Source of the DNA: an uncultured Methanobrevibacter sp.
Lineage (GTDB): Archaea > Methanobacteriota > Methanobacteria > Methanobacteriales > Methanobacteriaceae
Assembly (NCBI RefSeq): GCF_937881195.1
Contig: NZ_CALGFC010000031.1
Location: 1-31,692, forward strand
Length of the DNA stretch: 31,692 bases
Reading direction: 5' to 3'
Part shown: positions 8,372 through 15,407 of the stretch, piece by piece
How the letters are laid out: each line of letters begins with the position of its first letter
Numbering within the stretch: position 1 is the stretch's first letter
Program-made: the position numbers and the translations under genes
The notes under the pieces: model-generated
Told to the model about the DNA's origin: nothing
Seen by the model: only the letters and a program-made list of their open reading frames with translations
The model's database searches: none

Positions 8372-9007
8372 ATGTCTGAAAAAAATATAATAATATTTAC
8401 TGGACCTTCATTATCTATTGAAGAGGCATCAAAAATTTTAAAAGCAGAATATCGACCTCCAATCAAAAGAGGAGATATTTTGAAAGCAATTAGTGATTCA
8501 GCAGACATTATTGGAATAATAGATGGTGTTTTTCATCAAAATCCTGCAGTTGGGCATAAAGAAATAATTAAAGCCATTGAAAAAGGAATAATAGTAGTTG
8601 GTGGAGGAAGTATGGGTGCTCTTAGGGCATCAGAATTAGACAGTCTAGGAATGAAAGGAGTAGGTTATGTCTATAATCAATACACCTCTGGAAAAATTGA
8701 ATCTGATGATGATGTTGCAATTATTTTTGATAGTTCTACTGGTGAGCCTTTATCTGAAGCATTAGTTAATATTGATTATAAATTTGAAGAAGCATTGAAA
8801 TCAAATATAATCAATAAAAAAGATAAAGAAGAACTTATTAAGATAGCAAAATCTATTTATTATCCTAAAAGAACTTATTATAATATATTTAAAGAATCAA
8901 ATATTGATAAAGAAAAAAAAGAAAAGCTAATAAATTTAATAGTAGAACTTGTTGATATAAAAAAACAAGATGCAATAGCTGTTTTAGAATACATTAAACA
9001 ATTATAA
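8372..9007 (+). CDS. tfuA: TfuA-like protein, YcaO partner
   Basis: This 211-residue soluble protein matches the TfuA family: FTGPSLS near the N-terminus, PPIKRGDI at about 30-37, GIIDGVFHQNPAVGHKEI at about 49-66, and VVGGGSMGALRASEL at about 76-90. TfuA proteins are encoded next to YcaO and are thought to help deliver or activate the sulfur species for thioamide formation. In Methanosarcina acetivorans the pair is needed for McrA thioglycine. The AAAGGAT ribosome binding site just before the ATG supports the start. Its position between ycaO and a LarE-type sulfur transferase gene strengthens the reading of this cluster as a sulfur-insertion module. Confidence 0.92.
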   Translation: MSEKNIIIFTGPSLSIEEASKILKAEYRPPIKRGDILKAISDSADIIGIIDGVFHQNPAVGHKEIIKAIEKGIIVVGGGSMGALRASELDSLGMKGVGYVYNQYTSGKIESDDDVAIIFDSSTGEPLSEALVNIDYKFEEALKSNIINKKDKEELIKIAKSIYYPKRTYYNIFKESNIDKEKKEKLINLIVELVDIKKQDAIAVLEYIKQL

Positions 9008-9070
9008 TAAAATAATTGGAATATAAAATAATTAGAGTGTAAAATAATTATAATATAAAATAATTAGAGT
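9007..9070. repeat. 16-bp tandem repeat, four copies
   Basis: Four units of 16 bp (consensus ataaaataattagagt) run from 9007 to 9070, directly after the tfuA stop codon. Units 2 and 4 are identical and the others differ by a few bases. The array accounts for much of the unusually long gap between tfuA and the sulfur-transferase gene. Confidence 0.85.
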
Positions 9071-9173
9071 ATAAATTTATAATAAAAAAGGCAATTGTTA
9101 TTCTAAATTATTCTTTAATTAGATTTTACTTAATTTTAAAATGATTATTTATTAAATATCTATGTGTGATATA

Positions 9174-10226
9174 ATGAATTTAGATGAAAAAATAGAAAAA
9201 GCTGAAGAAATATTAAAAGATAAAAATATAGCTATTGCTTTTTCTGGAGGTGCAGATAGTACATTGGTTGCTTATTTGGCAAAAAAAGTAAGTAAAAAAG
9301 TACTTTTAATAACATTCAATAATGAAATAATGCCCACGAACTTTTTATCAAATACTAAAAAAATTTCAAATTCATTAGGATTAGAACATGAAACAATAAA
9401 CCAAAATTTTTTAGAAGTTAAAAAATTTACAGAAAACAAAGATAATAGATGTTATTTATGCAGGAGTATGATGTATTCTGCAATAAAAAGAATAGCTACA
9501 GAAAAGGGTTTTAAAGTAATAGTGGACGGTACAAATATTAGTGATTTACTTGAAGATAGGCCAGGAATAATGATAAATTATGAAAATAATATTTTAAGTC
9601 CATTGGTAAATGCAGGTATTGAAAAAGATGATGTTTTAGAGTTTTTGAATAAACAAAAGATTGAATATTCAAAATCAACTACTTGTTTAGCTACTAGAAT
9701 AAAAACTGGCGAAGAGATAAATGCTAAAAAGATTAATAGAATTAAATATGCTGAAGATTTTATAAAGAGCATAACTAAAGATGACACAGTTCGAGTAAGA
9801 GATATATTTAATACTGCGCAGATTGAATTAGATAATATTGAACCTATACTTAATAAAAATACTCTAGAATTAATTCAAAGTGAATTAAAAGCTGTTAATT
9901 TTGAAAAAATTACATTAGACATTGGAAAAACAGATCCAGAAAAAAAAGAAATAGTTATTTACAAACCTTGTAAAGATGAAGCAAATAAAATAATGTTTGA
10001 AAATGAACTTCCTTATAAAATCAATATTGGAAAAACGTGTCCCAACTTTGAAAAATTAGGAAAAGTAAAATGCTCTGAAAAAATGGGAGTAGCTATGTTA
10101 GATATTGATGGTCGTAATGTTACTATTTTTGAAAATGGAAAAATAGTTGCTCGTAAAGTAAAAGATAAAGAAGATGCCCAAAATATCTTAATAAAAGTTT
10201 TACCAATGATTAGAAGAGTAATTTGA
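9174..10226 (+). CDS. larE: LarE-like ATP-dependent sulfur transferase with a C-terminal extension
   Basis: This PP-loop ATP pyrophosphatase is of the LarE type. The adenylation motif SGGADS is at residues 24-29, RCYLC at 92-96 gives Cys93 and Cys96, and STTCLATRI places Cys171 where LarE proteins carry their sulfur-donating cysteine. Some LarE proteins sacrifice that cysteine's sulfur, while others use a three-cysteine iron-sulfur cluster; this protein has all three positions. Residues from about 255 to 350 form an extra domain with Cys266, Cys289 and Cys300 that I do not recognise; classical LarE ends near 275. I chose the ATG at 9174 because GTGAT lies about four bases before it; an earlier ATG at 9162 has no such site. 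No other lar gene is nearby, so a role in nickel-pincer cofactor synthesis is unlikely. Supplying sulfur to YcaO-TfuA is my inference from position. Confidence 0.88.
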   Translation: MNLDEKIEKAEEILKDKNIAIAFSGGADSTLVAYLAKKVSKKVLLITFNNEIMPTNFLSNTKKISNSLGLEHETINQNFLEVKKFTENKDNRCYLCRSMMYSAIKRIATEKGFKVIVDGTNISDLLEDRPGIMINYENNILSPLVNAGIEKDDVLEFLNKQKIEYSKSTTCLATRIKTGEEINAKKINRIKYAEDFIKSITKDDTVRVRDIFNTAQIELDNIEPILNKNTLELIQSELKAVNFEKITLDIGKTDPEKKEIVIYKPCKDEANKIMFENELPYKINIGKTCPNFEKLGKVKCSEKMGVAMLDIDGRNVTIFENGKIVARKVKDKEDAQNILIKVLPMIRRVI

Positions 10227-10357
10227 ATATAATATTTTATAAATACTTATTAAAAATTTTAAAAAAAGAAAATAAATAAAATCTAAATAAAAATTAGTAA
10301 AAATATAAAATAAATAAAATCTAAATTAGGATAATAATTATAAAAAATATAATCTAA

Positions 10358-10786
10358 TTAAGAAACTAGCTCTTTTTCAAATGTTTCATTTACTTTTCTT
10401 CTAAAACTTGTCATTTTAGACATTGCCCCTCTATGGTCTATGCCTTCAAGAGTGATAATGTTTCCTGATAAATTTAACAATTCATCATCAGCTTTTACTT
10501 CTAGAAGAGTAATATTGAAAAGAGATGATTCTTCTAAGTCATCATTAGATTCTATATTATATTTTATAGATAGTTTTTTATGAGGAAAAACTTGATTCAA
10601 AGATCTTTTTATAACAGTTTCCAATAGCTCCATAAATTTCTCTATGAAAGGTAAATTATTCTTCCAATAGTATCCTAAAACTAGCTTTAGCTGTATATCA
10701 TGCTCAGCTATCGCTTCATTATATTTAGCTATTACCATTATATTGTTCTTTTTAGTTTTAATTATTAATGAAGGTTTATCTTCCAT
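10358..10786 (-). CDS. Conserved-looking hypothetical protein, 142 aa
   Basis: I do not recognise this protein. It is soluble, with mixed strand and helix character. An N-terminal region (PSLIIKTKKNNIMVIAKYNEAI) is followed by an amphipathic helix around 47-67 (FIEKFMELLETVIKRSLNQVF) and a basic C-terminal stretch (GAMSKMTSFRRKVNETFEKEL). There are no cysteines and no obvious catalytic motif. Codon choice and amino-acid balance look like a real gene. It is convergent with the LarE-like gene, 131 bp away. No Shine-Dalgarno motif precedes the ATG, so it may be leaderless. Its upstream DNA contains the two homologous structured elements, which are transcribed away from it. Confidence 0.75.
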   Translation of the reverse strand: MEDKPSLIIKTKKNNIMVIAKYNEAIAEHDIQLKLVLGYYWKNNLPFIEKFMELLETVIKRSLNQVFPHKKLSIKYNIESNDDLEESSLFNITLLEVKADDELLNLSGNIITLEGIDHRGAMSKMTSFRRKVNETFEKELVS

Positions 10787-10911
10787 AATAATACTATGTA
10801 ATTAATACTAAATAATATTTTCGGATTTTTATAAAATAGTCTTATATTTATAATATTCAGATAATTTTTGATTCAAATGTAATTTAATTTTTTTAAAATA
10901 AAATTGAAAAA

Positions 10912-10919
10912 TTTATATA
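10912..10919 (+). promoter_or_regulatory. TATA box of candidate RNA element C
   Basis: TTTATATA lies 31 bases before the first base of the 5' hairpin at 10943. The spacing matches elements A and D. The predicted transcription start is near 10941. Confidence 0.6.
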
Positions 10920-10940
10920 CTATAAATTATAATATATATT

Positions 10941-11111
10941 GTTGATATCAAAACAAATAAATCATTGAAACAATGATATCATCGTCCTCAATTAATCTAT
11001 AAAAACCCACATAAATTTTATAGAATATTCCTTAAACTATCCAAAACAAAAACCTTCGAAATATAAGAGGAATATAAATTGAGGACATCATCTTCCTTAA
11101 TTAATCTATTT
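10941..11111 (+). ncRNA. Candidate structured small RNA, copy 1 of a paralogous family (element C)
   Basis: This is an intergenic element on the plus strand with a TATA box at the expected distance. The 5' end can fold as TGATATCA (10943-10950) with TGATATCA (10974-10981). A long-range 10-bp stem pairs GTCCTCAATT (10984-10993) with AATTGAGGAC (11077-11086). The same order of parts occurs in element D, with shared stretches such as TGATATC, CTCAATTA, a TATAG followed by TTCC, and AATTGAG. In the long stem two base pairs differ between copies in a compensatory way. A competing hairpin TCATTG/CAATGA (10962-10967 with 10971-10976) overlaps the first stem. A T-run at 11108-11111 is a possible end. 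The element has no open reading frame. The RNA family is unknown to me. Confidence 0.6.
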
Positions 11112-11160
11112 TAAAAATTAATGTTATATATTCTATAGAATTATTGATCTTAAAATATTA
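11087..11160 (+). repeat. Degenerate partial copy of element C
   Basis: Bases 10978-11000 (ATCATCGTCCTCAATTAATC and onward) recur at 11087-11109 with 21 of 23 identical. The likeness fades but continues through a TATAGAAT segment near 11134-11141 that matches one in element C. This looks like a decayed tandem duplicate of the front part of element C. Confidence 0.55.
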
Positions 11161-11174
11161 TTAAAAAATATTTC

Positions 11175-11293
11175 ATTATTTATAAAAAATTTTTTATCTT
11201 TTATAAGTTTAAAATACGAATTATTTTATTATTTATAAAAAACTTGTTTTTTTATAGATTCAAAAATCTTTGATTTTTTATTATTTATAAAAA
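11175..11293. repeat. Degenerate ~53-bp direct repeats
   Basis: The string attatttataaaaa recurs at 11175, 11228 and 11280, a spacing of 53 and 52 bp. The DNA between the copies is partly similar (TTTTATA, then AAAA, then ATTTTTT-type stretches). A hairpin AAAAATC/GATTTTT lies near 11260-11277. The repeats fill the space between the two RNA candidates. Confidence 0.6.
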
Positions 11294-11325
11294 TTTTAAA
11301 TATATTAAAATATTTATAAAAATAG

Positions 11326-11341
11326 TTTAGGTATACCTAAA
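11326..11341. promoter_or_regulatory. Perfect 16-bp palindrome upstream of element D, DtxR-type operator candidate
   Basis: TTTAGGTATACCTAAA is fully palindromic and ends two bases before the TATA box of element D, so it covers the position of the TFB recognition element. The half-site TTAGG/CCTAA resembles operators of DtxR-family iron- or manganese-sensing repressors. A bound protein here would block TBP/TFB loading. The regulator is inferred from the motif only. Confidence 0.5.
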
Positions 11342-11343
11342 TA

Positions 11344-11351
11344 TTTATATA
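11344..11351 (+). promoter_or_regulatory. TATA box of candidate RNA element D
   Basis: TTTATATA followed by GCAT, with the 5' hairpin of element D beginning 31 bases later at 11375. The extended string TTTATATAGCAT recurs before the element at 22.27 kb. Confidence 0.6.
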
Positions 11352-11373
11352 GCATGAGATTAATAATAATAAA

Positions 11374-11517
11374 TGGTGATATCCAAAACACATAACAAAT
11401 CATATCACTCAATATGCTCTCAATTAGCAAAAATATTATATAGTTCTTCCACAACAAGACAAAAAAAATAGCTTCTTTTATATTTCAAAGGTTAATTGAG
11501 AGCAAACTCTCTCACTT
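11374..11517 (+). ncRNA. Candidate structured small RNA, copy 2 of a paralogous family (element D)
   Basis: The 5' hairpin pairs GGTGATAT (11375-11382) with ATATCACT (11402-11409). An 11-bp long-range stem pairs GCTCTCAATTA (11416-11426) with TAATTGAGAGC (11493-11503). Relative to element C, the second and third pairs of this stem change from T-A and C-G to C-G and T-A, so both strands changed together. The stem's right arm can instead pair with CTCTC just downstream (GAGAG, loop CAAA, CTCTC around 11499-11512), giving two exclusive folds. The 3' end is a guess. A TATA box and a metal-operator-like palindrome precede it. No protein is encoded. I cannot match it to a named RNA family. Confidence 0.6.
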
Positions 11518-11751
11518 ATTATAAATATGAATGAAAATATACTTCTTATTTAACATATCTTTATAAAAAAAATCAGAAATAATGAAGATTTAAATATAAA
11601 ACCAAAGATATCAAAGCAAAAAAAGAAAATTAGAATAAAAAAATAATAATATAAAAATAAAAATAATATAAAAATAATAATATTAAAAATATAAAAATAA
11701 TAAACTTAAGACAAAAATATTAAAAATGAAAAATATTAAAAATATCTTATT

Positions 11752-12588
11752 TTAATCAGTTAATGCTCTAAGAAGATCATTAGCCCTTAGTAATCCAACT
11801 AAATCCCCTTCAACACTAATTACTGGAATCTGTTCAATATTTTCAATTCTCATTCTTTTAGCACAATCTGAAACTTTAGTTTTAGTATTTGCAGTAGCAA
11901 CTTTAACGGTTGAAACGTCTTTAACTACTTTATCAGAAAATTTCAGATGATTTTTTTCAACATAAAGAACACTTGTACTATCCCAAGACCATTTATCTCC
12001 CTCTGTTCCAACACTAGAATTATGAACACTAGTTTCAGATACAACTTCACTTTCATTAATAAAATCTGTTTCTGTAAGAATTCCACTCATCTTAGCATCA
12101 TTATTTAAAGCAATGACACATTTAAGATTAAAAAATCTCATTACTTCAAATGCTACATTTAAAGGAGATTGATCCCAAATAGTTGGGACATTTTTTATCA
12201 TATATCCCTCAATAGGGTCATTGATACTCATTTCCGAAATAGCTAGAGAAACAATATCTGAAGAAGTTACTATTCCAATTAAATCACCATTTTTAACAAC
12301 AGGGACCCTTCTTATATTATTTTCTACCATTTTAAGAGCAACATCAGAAACATCATCATTCAATTCAGCAGTAATAATATCTCTAGACATTATAAGAGCA
12401 ATCTGCTCTTCATCAGGGTTCTCAATTAGATCTGACCTAGTTAATATTCCTACTAATAGATTAGTTCCTTCCTTAGTAACAGGTAATCCTGAAATCTTTT
12501 GTTTTCTCATTAGTTCTAAAGCTTTTTCACGATTTCCAGGAACAGAAACATGAATTGGATCTTTAGAAACTATATCTTTGATTAACAT
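11752..12588 (-). CDS. Protein with four CBS domains
   Basis: This 278-residue soluble protein consists of two CBS pairs (Bateman modules). CBS1 is at about 1-60 (KDPIHVSVPGNREKALELMRKQKISGLPV), CBS2 at about 65-120 (MSRDIITAELNDDVSDVALKMVENNIRRVPVV), CBS3 at about 128-180 and CBS4 at about 222-278. A polar linker of about 40 residues separates CBS3 and CBS4. CBS pairs bind adenosine nucleotides or S-adenosylmethionine and act as energy or metabolite sensors; no catalytic domain is attached, so it probably acts in trans. GGTG about six bases before the ATG supports the start. It stands alone, about 330 bp from the stress-protein gene. The ligand is unknown. Confidence 0.9.
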   Translation of the reverse strand: MLIKDIVSKDPIHVSVPGNREKALELMRKQKISGLPVTKEGTNLLVGILTRSDLIENPDEEQIALIMSRDIITAELNDDVSDVALKMVENNIRRVPVVKNGDLIGIVTSSDIVSLAISEMSINDPIEGYMIKNVPTIWDQSPLNVAFEVMRFFNLKCVIALNNDAKMSGILTETDFINESEVVSETSVHNSSVGTEGDKWSWDSTSVLYVEKNHLKFSDKVVKDVSTVKVATANTKTKVSDCAKRMRIENIEQIPVISVEGDLVGLLRANDLLRALTD

Positions 12589-12918
12589 TTAAAACACCAA
12601 TTAAAAAACACCAATTAAATCAAGAATATACAAATTAACAAATTATATGTTAATTAATAAAACTCATAAATTAAACTAATATCAACATAACTATACATTA
12701 TTATAAATCATCTAAATTGTCATAAATCATATGCAAAAAACATTAAAAACTTTGCTATTAAGCCTAAAATATACATAAATAGATTTAATCTAAAAATATG
12801 GATTCAAAATCAATGCATATGATAATTAATAAAATAATTATCGAATAATCAATAATTAATTATCAATAGTTAACTATTTAATCAAAAAATTGTTTATATT
12901 TGGATTATAATTATAATA
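12589..12918. other. Spacer with an inverted repeat
   Basis: 330 bp without a gene. A short direct repeat aacaccaattaaa occurs twice just upstream of the CBS gene (from about 12592). An inverted repeat GATAATTAAT (12821-12830) and ATTAATTATC (12855-12864) lies past the 3' end of the stress-protein gene and could help end its transcript. No RNA gene is evident. Confidence 0.5.
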
Positions 12919-13350
12919 TTAATAAACAACAAGAACTGAGCATTCTGCGGCTTTGACAACTTTTTCAGCTACACTACCCATAATAAACCTATCAAAACCT
13001 GTTTTTCCAGAGCTACCCATTACAACCAAGTCAATGTTTTCTTTTTCAATAGTCTCTAAAATAACTTCCGCAGGAGATCCTTCATCCACTTTTAATGTTA
13101 TTTTAACATCACTATTAGTTTCATCTTTCATTTTTTCGACTTTTTGAAGATTTTTCTCAGTTTCTTTCTTGAGTAGTTGATTTATTTGAAATATTGTATC
13201 ATCAGAAGGAAGACCTATAGAAAAACTTGTTTCAACAACACTTAACGCTACAATTTCCGCCCCACTTGCTTCTGCAAGAAATAGAGCATGTTTTTCTGCT
13301 TTTTCTGCAAATTTTGAACCATCAGTAGGCAATAATATTTTTTTATACAT
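12919..13350 (-). CDS. Universal stress protein, UspA family
   Basis: This 143-residue cytosolic protein has the UspA alpha/beta fold. It starts YKKILLPTDGSKFAEKAEKHAL and ends with VVMGSSGKTGFDRFIMGSVAEKVVKAAECSVLVVY. The GxxGx9GS motif in the latter segment marks the ATP-binding class. Such proteins dimerise and modulate survival under stress, and the precise role is not known here. GAGGGAA lies a few bases before the ATG. Directly upstream of that site is an 8-bp inverted repeat that would overlap the transcription start or form a leader hairpin. Confidence 0.92.
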   Translation of the reverse strand: MYKKILLPTDGSKFAEKAEKHALFLAEASGAEIVALSVVETSFSIGLPSDDTIFQINQLLKKETEKNLQKVEKMKDETNSDVKITLKVDEGSPAEVILETIEKENIDLVVMGSSGKTGFDRFIMGSVAEKVVKAAECSVLVVY

Positions 13351-13364
13351 TTTATTCCCTCATC

Positions 13365-13386
13365 AATGATTGTTAAACCAATCATT
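13365..13386. promoter_or_regulatory. Inverted repeat in the uspA leader/promoter
   Basis: AATGATTG and CAATCATT form 8-bp arms around a 6-base centre, 15-36 bases before the uspA start codon and just before its GAGGGAA ribosome site. TTTATTAA immediately beyond could be the TATA box, placing this palindrome at the transcription start. That position fits a repressor operator, or an RNA hairpin that limits translation. Confidence 0.4.
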
Positions 13387-13534
13387 AATAAATTTAATAT
13401 GATTTTTTCTAGTTACTACCAATATGATATGTGATAGTTTATTAATAAATATTATAATATTTTATGAAATTTTGATTAACTAAATCATAAAGCCTCAATT
13501 AGATAATCAAATAACATAACACATATTAACAAAA

Positions 13535-13601
13535 TATTAGTCATAAAATTAAATAACAAATAGTATATTTACATGATTATTAGTCATAAAATTAAATAAC
13601 A
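13535..13601. repeat. 24-bp direct repeat, two copies 43 bp apart
   Basis: TATTAGTCATAAAATTAAAT followed by AACA is present at 13535-13558 and again, identical, at 13578-13601. The pair lies just after the 3' end of the amidohydrolase gene. Its function is unknown; it may be a local duplication. Confidence 0.85.
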
Positions 13602-13622
13602 TAATAGATACAAGTACATTTA

Positions 13623-14876
13623 TTAATCATAATATATTAATTTATCTTTATTTAATAAGCATATAATATCTTTTATTTCAGTTCTATTAATCAAACTTAA
13701 ATATGGATTTTCTGATAATTTTCTTGATAAAAATAACTCTGCATTATTTTCTTCTTGGATTATCGATTTGTTAATTTTTTCAGAAATATTAGTAGGAAAA
13801 ATATTTTTTTTATCAATATTTACATCTAAATATTCTTTATCATTATTCTCATTATTCCCCATATAATCACAATTATAAACTGAAGAAGAAATATTAGTTG
13901 TTGACATTTTCAATATTTCTAAAGGAGACACATATTCCTTATAAAATCCTCTCATCATTTTTAATGTAAACTCCATCTCTCGAAAAATATTAGGAGAATT
14001 AATCATTATATTATCTGTTCCAATTAGAGGTTTAATTTTTCTTTTTATAATATCTAAAAGTGGGGGAATTCCAACTGAAAAAGCTCCATTTGATCTAGGA
14101 CAAAGCACAATATTTTTTTCAAAACATTTAATTAAATCCAAATCATTATTCAAAGGAGCAGTAACATGAATTAATTGATCAAAACCGAAATTAATGGCTC
14201 TCTGAACTTCAGTTTTTCCTGTTTTTTTTAAAGAATCATTTTGAAGATTTTCATATTCTCCAGTGTGAATAGAAGAAATTTTATTCATTTTTTTACATTC
14301 AAAAGCAATTAAACTAGCTACTTCATCATTTAATTCTCCAAATCCACTAGGAGCTATTCCATCACATATTTTCAAAAGTTTCCTAATAGCTATTTTTACT
14401 TTAGATAAATCGGGATCTTCTTCATGAAAAATATCATCCCTACCTAAGATTATAGGATTTATTGGAATATCCTTAGCTGCTTTTTTAAGCAATTTAATTC
14501 CTTTTATGCCTCCTTCCCTATAATCAATAAAATGAGTAGTTCCAGTTCGAAGCATTTCTTTCATAGAAGTTTTCATTGAATTAATTATATCTTCATCAGA
14601 AGCATTTTTAAGAGCAAGGTGTTTTAAACCATTTGGAGGTTTAACTATTTCTTCAATAGTTTTTCCATCACCCATATCTTTTACAACAGAATCTCCAATA
14701 TGAACATGTGCATTTAAAAAAGTAGGACACACAATATAATTAGTAGCATCAATAATTTTTCCTTCTAAAACCTCTTTAGAAATCTCAATTATCTTTCCAT
14801 CATCAATTAATAAATTCACATTTTTAGCTACTAAATCAACACCACATAAAACTGTTCCATTAGCTATGGTTATCAT
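13623..14876 (-). CDS. Amidohydrolase-superfamily metal-dependent deaminase/hydrolase
   Basis: This 417-residue soluble enzyme belongs to the amidohydrolase superfamily, closest by eye to the cytosine deaminase/chlorohydrolase branch. The metal-binding set is complete: His57 and His59 in NAHVHIGD, His204 in SSIHTGEYE, His237 in LIHVTAP, and Asp288 in PLIGTDNIM. A beta-sandwich start (NGTVLCGVDL) flanks the barrel. The last 70 residues (from about 345) are polar and Asn-rich and look divergent. The substrate cannot be read from sequence; methanogens have related deaminases that act on S-adenosylhomocysteine or 5'-deoxyadenosine, but I see no feature that picks these. The ATG has no clear ribosome binding site. 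It is transcribed alone. Confidence 0.85.
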   Translation of the reverse strand: MITIANGTVLCGVDLVAKNVNLLIDDGKIIEISKEVLEGKIIDATNYIVCPTFLNAHVHIGDSVVKDMGDGKTIEEIVKPPNGLKHLALKNASDEDIINSMKTSMKEMLRTGTTHFIDYREGGIKGIKLLKKAAKDIPINPIILGRDDIFHEEDPDLSKVKIAIRKLLKICDGIAPSGFGELNDEVASLIAFECKKMNKISSIHTGEYENLQNDSLKKTGKTEVQRAINFGFDQLIHVTAPLNNDLDLIKCFEKNIVLCPRSNGAFSVGIPPLLDIIKRKIKPLIGTDNIMINSPNIFREMEFTLKMMRGFYKEYVSPLEILKMSTTNISSSVYNCDYMGNNENNDKEYLDVNIDKKNIFPTNISEKINKSIIQEENNAELFLSRKLSENPYLSLINRTEIKDIICLLNKDKLIYYD

Positions 14877-15143
14877 TAAAAATAGTATGTTTAAACTAAT
14901 ATTTATTATTTAGTAAAAATGTTATTATTTAGTAAATACTTACCATATTACTAATAAATAATTATGATTTTTTAGATGACCAAAATATCAAAAAGACTAT
15001 AAAAAATAAATAATAGAAAAGATTTCAGAAATAATAATTATAAAGCAAAAATAATAATTATAAAATGATAATACCCAATTATATATTATTTCATTAAAAA
15101 ATTAATCTATAAATTAATATAATGTATAAAAAAATATTATTTA

Positions 15144-15407
15144 ATGTTTATTGGAATATATCACCAAAATCCAGAGTATAGACATTTATTCATTGATACT
15201 GCAGAAAATATTTTAAATCTTTTAAAAGAATTAATAGATGAAGCAAAAAATAAAAAGGAAATAAATTGTAATATTGACTCAAAAGAGATTTCTTTTTTCA
15301 TTTTCTCAAATATGAGAGGAATTGTTGATATATGGATAAATTCTAATTATAAAGCAGACCAGCTCATAGATTCAAACCTTAAAATCATTAAAAAAGTAAT
15401 AAAATAA
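15144..15407 (+). pseudogene. Truncated TetR-family regulator (C-terminal half only)
   Basis: The 87 residues from the ATG at 15144 align end to end with the C-terminal half of the intact TetR protein at 23790-24392. Shared strings include GIYHQ, PEYRHLF, KELIDE, FFIFSNMRG and NSNYK. The likeness extends a few codons upstream of the ATG (KKYYL compared with KEYYL), up to a TAA at 15120, so the ATG is an internal codon of an older gene. The helix-turn-helix half is missing, and there is not enough room for it before the divergent amidohydrolase gene. No ribosome binding site precedes the ATG. It is most likely a relic; a short ligand- or dimer-binding protein made from it cannot be excluded. 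Confidence 0.75.
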
